DNA of 64,000 nucleotides. Source: Pteria penguin. Its lineage: Eukaryota > Mollusca > Bivalvia > Pterioida > Pteriidae. The DNA lies in NCBI GenBank assembly GCA_035048485.1, contig CM068587.1, positions 35,399,316-35,463,315 of the forward strand, written 5' to 3'. Positions 59,401 through 64,000 of the stretch are shown here, one piece after another. How positions within the stretch are numbered: position 1 is the stretch's first letter; each line of letters starts with the position of its first letter. The notes below the pieces were generated by a model. That model was not told the origin of the DNA, made no database searches, and saw only the letters and a list, made by a program, of their open reading frames with translations. The position numbers were made by a program, and so were the translations under genes.

Positions 59401-62109
59401 GCGACAAGACATTTCTTCTTTCTTTGTATCTACACAAAGCATAAAAATAAGTAAACTGAATAGCTTATAAAATTACACAATAGACGATCTGCATATTTTA
59501 CATGATGTAAGCGGCCCAAGACCAGACACGTTACTTTTTGCTGTGGTTTTCATTTTGACGTAAAAAACTAGATACAGTGTGGTGACATCACAATTTAAGC
59601 AATAACGTCAAAATCCCGACAAAGAGTTGCATGATAGGTCTTGGGCCACTTATATCTTGTAAAATATGAAGGTCGTCTATTCTGTTGGTTGATTACTGGG
59701 TTGCTATGTTTGGCTTTTCTGTATATTGTTAGGATGATCACCCAGATGTTGCAGAGACTGCAGTGGTTGGCTTCCCTCATGATATCAAAGGAGAAGGTAA
59801 CATAGATTCTTGTGTCCTAGAGGCATTTGAGGGGGAGTCTGAGAAATGAAATGTATGTATACTTTATGAAAACCATATGATCATTTACATCGTATCAACA
59901 AGTTTCACTCAAAGTATAGATCCAGTTTTGAGAAAATGCTGATCTCTTTGGTTCTGATCTTTTGCAAAATGTTGTTTCTTTACTTAGCTATAACAATATT
60001 GTATACAGGCATGTATGAAAAAATTACAGAGTAATTTAATAGTTTATTTATGGATTTTTGTAGAAATTCTTCAACAACTTAAGTATATTACACCATAAAT
60101 ATGTATGGTTATCATTAAAGTAATGAACAGTATGATTAAATTTCATTTACATGGATTAAATGTGTATGTAAACAGTTGATGACTTTTGCTCTGTTAAGGA
60201 AAGCATAGATAGATAGAAAATTGTCTTTTGGCTCACACAGCGTATGTTGTAAAACTGTATCTACTGCTGGAAGTACGTTAATAAATAACTTGAAAGGCTG
60301 TTTTATATGTATTTCATTTGTGTAGAGACATTGTAAAAACATTTTTGGATATTTTTTTGTATAATTCTGACAGGAAAAAATTATTATTTGTTTTCATATT
60401 GGCAGATCGACAAATGCACCTTATGACACACCTGTTGGTGCAGTAGTATTAGAAGATCATAAATGAATGGCTCCTTCATTTAATTATGATGCCACAATGA
60501 TATGACAGAGTAAAAATGATTGTAGTGATCCCTCTTGTTCAGTGCATCAAATCTAGCAGATTACAGATGGGAAACATTTATAAATAAACTGACTTTCTTT
60601 CCAATTCTTGTTATAAAAGCATCCATGTATTTTCCTTATATAGGTATATATGCCTTTATTGTGCTGAAAGGACATGAAGAACATGATTTGAAAACCCTAG
60701 TGGAGGAGCTACAAGCAACGGTCAAGACACGCATTTCTGCATTTGCCAAACCTGATAAAATTCTAGTAAGAGCATCAAAATGCATTTTACATAAAATTCT
60801 AGTAAGAAGATCATAATATGTTTTACATTAAAATCATCAATTTTATACCTTTTTATACGCCCGTTGTAGACAGATGTATTATGGTATGGCCTTGTGGGTC
60901 TGGGGGTCCGTGGGTTTGTGGGTCTGTCCACACCTTGTTAACACGATACAGCCCATACCGTTTAGGCTAGGACTTTCAAACTTGGTATGCTTATTTCTCA
61001 TAGCATGAGAACAAACCCTGTTGATTTTCAATATCAAAGTCAAAGGTCAAGGTTATATTTGGGGCAAAAACAAAAAATCAAATTTTTGAGAATGCAACTT
61101 GTAAACAAGATACAGACCAAACTGTTTATGCAAGAACTTTTAAACTTTGCACACTTATTTCTTATGACTTGAGGATAAATCCTATTGATTTTCAAGGTAA
61201 TATTGACTCAAATGTCATATCTGCAAGCTCAAGGTCACAATGCATATGAAGGTTAAATCTTTGTCCTGGCCATGACTCTTTACCTTTAACATGGATTTGA
61301 ATAATATTTCACAGAATTGTTGCCCAGGCCCGAAGGGTGTGTCTTGACCTTAACCAAGTTATATCTTCAAGATCAAGGTCACACTGCATATGATAAATAA
61401 ATATTTGTCTGGGCCATAAATTTTTACCCCTTGCATGGATTTGATTAATATTTCAAAGAATTGTTGCCCAGGACCCAAGGGTGTGTCATAACCTTGAACC
61501 AAGGTCATATCTGCAAGGATAAGATCACAGTACATATGATGGGTAAATCTTTGTCCAGTCCGTAACTTTTAACCCATTGCACGGATTTCAATAATATTTC
61601 ACAGAATAGTTGGCAAAGGGGAAATGTCTCCATACTTTCAAATTTCATCCTTTCAAACTAAGTGATGGACTTATTTTGCCATGCTAGGCATTGCTCTTGT
61701 TTTAGTATGGATTTCAGAAAGCATTCTTTAGATGCTCATAATACTTTCATTCGTCAGAATTTTGACAATCCAAAATATTTTAAGCCTGTTGAAATTTTGA
61801 TTTGAGATTATTTTGGGGGTGAGGGGAGCAATACAATAATGGAGAGAATGCTAGGAATTTACTTAAAATAAATGTAGATTTCTCTTTTTTGACGAATTTA
61901 TTGAATTTTTTTATACATGTATTATATTTCCTGTATTTCCTCAGTTTACTCCTGGACTACCAAAAACCAGATCAGGAAAGATCATGAGGAGAATTTTAAG
62001 GAAAATAGCAGCAGACAAACCAGATGAGCTGGGGGATGTATCAACATTATTTGATCCTTCAGTTGTTGATATTCTGGTCAAGAAGCATGAAAAGTTCAAC
62101 AAAAATTAA
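47450..62109 (+). CDS. ACSS1: Acetyl-CoA synthetase, mitochondrial type (ACSS1-like), complete, 13 exons
   Basis: Makes acetyl-CoA from acetate, ATP and CoA. Exons: 47450-47735, 49641-49737, 50913-51112, 51920-52098, 52940-53092, 53585-53732, 54858-54995, 55228-55433, 56936-57062, 58672-58799, 59733-59796, 60644-60765 and 61945-62109. All are GT..AG in agreeing phase: 2,013 nt, 670 residues plus stop. The first ~45 residues ([20 protein letters not shown]..) are basic and hydroxylated with few acids, like a mitochondrial presequence. Family signatures: [21 protein letters not shown] (278-288, ATP loop), [29 protein letters not shown] (adenylate and acetate site, Trp 429), [15 protein letters not shown] (532-546, hinge) and [12 protein letters not shown] with the catalytic Lys 628 that cytosolic and mitochondrial forms acetylate. 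Human ACSS1 is of similar length. Introns carry MITEs and tandem repeats. Mitochondrial versus cytosolic is inferred. Confidence 0.95.
48503..48662 (+). mobile_element. tRNA-derived SINE, family S1, copy 3 (degenerate)
   Basis: TCTAGTGGTTAAACCCTCG (box A), GGATTTGATTCTTGGATTG (box B), CCACTATGTTTAAGAGGTTG and AACATAAAACACCAATCAACC follow the order of the 738-908 element, reversed. It lies in intron 1 of the acetyl-CoA synthetase gene. Confidence 0.8.
49309..49494. mobile_element. MITE family M4, copy 2
   Basis: CCATAGGCGGATCTAGAAAT, GGTCGAAAATGACCTTTTTT and CTAAATCCACCAATG match the element at 31,166-31,340 in opposite orientation. It lies in intron 1 of the acetyl-CoA synthetase gene. The open frame 49,193-49,513 crosses it and is not a gene. 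Confidence 0.8.
49795..50160 (+). repeat. Dispersed repeat R2, copy 1
   Basis: GCAAAGCAATTCGGGTCTAT, ATAAACATAATACTTCACAC and GACCTTGACCTTGTTTGAAT recur in the same order and orientation at 58,970-59,402. Both copies lie in introns (2 and 10) of the acetyl-CoA synthetase gene. The tandemly spaced 'rate of decay' blocks resemble the R1 family interior. Non-coding. Confidence 0.7.
51667..51830 (+). repeat. Dispersed repeat, copy 2 (partner at 39,395)
   Basis: CAGGGTTTTCAATAAGAATT, GGAAATTCGAACTGGTGATT and GAAGCGGCACTATTTTGCC match the copy in the CRT-like gene. Non-coding, intron 3 of the acetyl-CoA synthetase gene. Confidence 0.6.
52440..52620 (+). mobile_element. Degenerate SINE-like element
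   Basis: CCACAATGGTTGAGATGATTAAAG resembles a box A region, and the tail has TTCACTGCTATCATACAAGT and TGACATTAAATAA, as in SINE tails of this genome. Box B is lost. Intron 4 of the acetyl-CoA synthetase gene. Confidence 0.4.
55985..56195. repeat. ~57-bp tandem repeat, 4 copies
   Basis: Units of GATTTATCACCTCCTGCCTC plus CTGCTGTCAGACTGGAG and a TTTTTATG spacer, with minor differences. Intron 8 of the acetyl-CoA synthetase gene. The frame 55,996-56,202 is its artefact. Confidence 0.9.
56290..56568 (-). mobile_element. tRNA-derived SINE, family S2, copy 6
   Basis: GATTGATTGATCGTTTATTG, TTTTACGTCACTCTTCAATT, CACCCGAAAGACAGAACACC and CACTGGGCCACACC show the family order, with box B decayed (TAGTTAATCCC). 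Intron 8 of the acetyl-CoA synthetase gene. Confidence 0.8.
57451..57602. repeat. 38-bp tandem repeat, exactly 4 copies
   Basis: Four consecutive 38-base units beginning TTTTGATAGTTTATG and ending CAGTGCTACG, identical except for the last base or two of the final copy. The perfect identity means a recent expansion. Each unit holds the near-palindrome TAGCACAGTGCTA. Intron 9 of the acetyl-CoA synthetase gene. Confidence 0.97.
57971..58184. mobile_element. MITE family M2
   Basis: The ends are inverted copies of about 25 bases with one difference: GGGTCCGGCGCCATAAACTG at the left and CAGTTTATGGCGCCGGATCC at the right. 214 bp, no ORF, AT-rich interior. Single copy in this window. Intron 9 of the acetyl-CoA synthetase gene. 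Confidence 0.85.
58195..58385 (+). mobile_element. Degenerate SINE-like element
   Basis: GTCCGGTGTTTGAACCCCACC resembles box B, and ATGCATCAGACAGATGTCTT and ATTGACATAAAACGAGAAAT match S2 body and tail landmarks in reverse. Directly follows MITE M2. Confidence 0.55.
58966..59402 (+). repeat. Dispersed repeat R2, copy 2
   Basis: GCAAAGCAATTCTGGTCTAT, ATAAACATAATACTTCATAC and GACCTTGACCTTGTTTTGAAT match copy 1 at 49,795-50,160 in direct orientation. Intron 10 of the acetyl-CoA synthetase gene. Confidence 0.7.
59479..59680. mobile_element. MITE family M1, copy 2
   Basis: AATAGACGATCTGCATATTT at the left and its near complement AAATATGAAGGTCGTCTATT at the right; the interior matches the element at 341-525. 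It ends about 50 bases before exon 11 of the acetyl-CoA synthetase gene (59,733). Confidence 0.8.
60851..61700 (-). mobile_element. Dispersed repeat family R1, copy 2
   Basis: Read on the minus strand it begins ACAAGAGCAATGCCTAGCAT and ends GGGCGTATAAAA, like the copy at 4,869-5,688. The interior here holds three ~125-base repeats with GAATTGTTGCCCAGG..CCCGAAGGGTGTGTC and AAGGTCACA landmarks (61,200-61,610). Intron 12 of the acetyl-CoA synthetase gene. Confidence 0.7.
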
Positions 62110-64000
62110 GACTGAATATTGATTTATACATTTTCTTTGTTGACCATTGAAAAACAGTTAGTTATATTTAAAATGTTAATGTTAAGATTGAATATCCTTG
62201 TTAAAAAGGTTTTTAATGCCGAAATTAAAAATATGTAAGTTTATTGTTCCCTGTCCTCATTTAGTAAGTTGGTAGAACTGGTGTTAGTTTTTTGTATACA
62301 GGTTTTCTTGCCATTAAGAATGATCTAGTCAATGATTATAATGATAAACCCCGTTTAAAGCAAGAGATCTTTTTTACATTTTTCTTGGATTCGGAGGGTG
62401 GCAAGTTTGAATCTGGCCTGATCCATGGTCATGTTTGGTTGTTCCTCTTATCGGTTGGGACATTTTGTAGAAACCCATGACAAAATTGTTGTTTGACAGT
62501 AGGTTAGTGTTTTAGTCATTAACTGGTACTGCACCCGCAATTATGTGGAATATTTGGAAAAGCTAAAGAAATATGCCACCATAACAGAAATGATGATAGT
62601 TACTGGCCAAAGTAACATTGCAATATGAAATTTGGATTATTTTAGGGAGAGGAGCTTTGAAAATAGTTTTTAATGTCCTCAAACAAGAATTCATTGTTGT
62701 AAAGTGACAGGGAATACCAAACATATGGATTTTTAATTAGGCCAAATGGAGATATTTTTCTTTTATACACTGTATATTAGTTAGATTTGCATATTTATTT
62801 TTAGAAGACATTCAGTGACAATCCAGTTGTGATATTTTTTCTTTAAGGATAGGGCATTTATTTTCTCAAGTGAAAATGTTTACTAAAGAAGGAATGACGG
62901 AAATTTTCATGTGACCTGATTTAATTAAATTCAGTCATAAGTATAATTACAGATAGTCGAGGAGGTTTCTTTCTTTTGATGGAAAATTTTGAGATCGGGG
63001 TTTTTTTCTTAGATTAATTGATTATGTTTTATTTGATATGAAGAATTTACAATTGATCTGTGGATTAAGGTATAAAATTTTTGTCACATCTTCAATGATT
63101 TGTGATAAGTACGGGTTGATTATATACCTCGAAGTGCAACGAATGATCTTCAACTATGCATTTTGCTTTTCATGTAAATAGGAAACAAAACATATTAACT
63201 GTTCCAATTTTGTTTATTGCACATTATAGGAAGTGGGAATAGCTGATTAAGGAAACTCTTAGATTGTATGCACATAATTAGTGCAGTAATTTTTTGTCAA
63301 GAGTGTGCCTTGTTTTGGAATGTAAAATATCAATTTTTTCTCCTTTTTGTATGATGACACATATTTCTGTAGGGATACATATAGAGGTGGATTAGTCCAG
63401 TGGTGTCACATATAACTTTTGTTCAGATGACAAACTTTCAAACATAGATTTGGAAAAGGATTTTTCTTCAGTGAATTATCATCTTCTGCTTATCTTTCAT
63501 TCAGATGAGAGTGTAAACTGAGATGCTGTGTAAATTGAGGTGATGTGTAAATTGAGATGCTGTGTAAAATGAGATGCTCTGTAAACTGAGATGCTCTATA
63601 AACTTAGATGCTGCATCACAATGTATGTTGGCGGGTCAAATATTCCTCCCTGCATCAGGTGGGTCCTGTGCATGGAGCAGAGTGGTGCACCACCATAAGT
63701 GAAATGATCTTAGTGTGGTGTAAAACTACAAAGCAACATAGTGATGTTTAAAACAAATATACTACTGTATGAGGGTAGATGTAGTACATATTTTATATGA
63801 TATATTATTTTATGGATTCATTAATTGTATTGAAGCATGTTAAGAAATTGCTAGTTTTATATGTATCCATAGATTGTGATGTGGCTGATTTTTTGTGTGA
63901 GTTTATCGATCAAGGTAATATGTATGTTTATTTTCAAGTAACAAATGCATTTGCAGATCCAATGGAATCGTTATTTTGAGGGTTGTAGTCTCACCTTTTG
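62110..64000. other. Downstream of acetyl-CoA synthetase; 3' UTR and intergenic
   Basis: No further gene recognised to the window end. A SINE-like box B (GGCAAGTTTGAATCTGGCC near 62,400) and a tail (GTGAAATGATCTTAGTGTGG near 63,700) suggest degenerate SINEs. The polyadenylation site is not obvious. Confidence 0.45.
63518..63615. repeat. 19-bp tandem repeat, about 5-6 copies
   Basis: Units of GAGATGCTGTGTAAACTGA with small variants (CTGTGT / CTCTGT / CTCTAT). Non-coding, downstream of the acetyl-CoA synthetase gene. Confidence 0.85.

Overview
The window looks like nuclear DNA of a bivalve mollusc. It is AT-rich, its genes have many short exons with GT..AG introns of 0.2 to 16 kb, and it is dense with repeats of types familiar from bivalve genomes: tRNA-derived SINEs in the ACGTCAC/ACGTCGC style, repeats ending in GCTCACCTGAG, and small elements with inverted termini. 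There is no operon structure, rRNA, convincing tRNA or CRISPR. The bivalve assignment is an inference from repeat style and protein similarity; no species can be named.

Three host genes can be assembled exon by exon with consistent splice phases. (1) Adenylosuccinate synthetase (purine/AMP synthesis), minus strand, 22,850 to the left edge: five N-terminal exons, the rest lies outside the window. Its first intron is 16.1 kb and is full of mobile DNA. (2) A CRT-like transporter (relative of the chloroquine-resistance transporter and plant CLT proteins), minus strand, 44,972-38,884: a complete six-exon, 468-residue membrane protein. (3) A mitochondrial-type acetyl-CoA synthetase (ACSS1-like), plus strand, 47,450-62,109: thirteen exons, 670 residues, with all signature motifs. 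A broken duplicate of one CRT exon lies at 31.5 kb.

Mobile DNA fills much of the rest. At 13,648-21,011 is a 7.4 kb DNA transposon with 58-bp inverted termini. It carries the N-terminal half of a SWIM/YqaJ protein on the plus strand and a THAP domain on the minus strand, the layout expected for the IS4EU/ISL2EU group. The halves it lacks (YqaJ nuclease region and DDE transposase) lie outside it at 23,266-25,680 in the same orientation, on the other side of adenylosuccinate synthetase exon 1. At 27,338-30,826 is a 3.5 kb unit with perfect 24-bp inverted termini and a TAAA target duplication. It holds a Penelope-like reverse transcriptase ORF and seven copies of a 14-bp motif. A Ty3/Gypsy relic is at 33.6-34.3 kb, and at least five MITE families, SINEs, tandem arrays and three long hairpins are scattered throughout.

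Layout: 1-22.9 kb adenylosuccinate synthetase and its repeat-filled introns; 23-26.2 kb transposon fragment and a SINE; 27.3-34.3 kb retroelement-rich block; 34.3-38.9 kb no recognisable genes; 38.9-45 kb CRT-like gene; 45-47.4 kb spacer with SINE and hairpin; 47.4-62.1 kb acetyl-CoA synthetase; 62.1-64 kb downstream DNA. The three host genes share no obvious pathway beyond general metabolism and transport.
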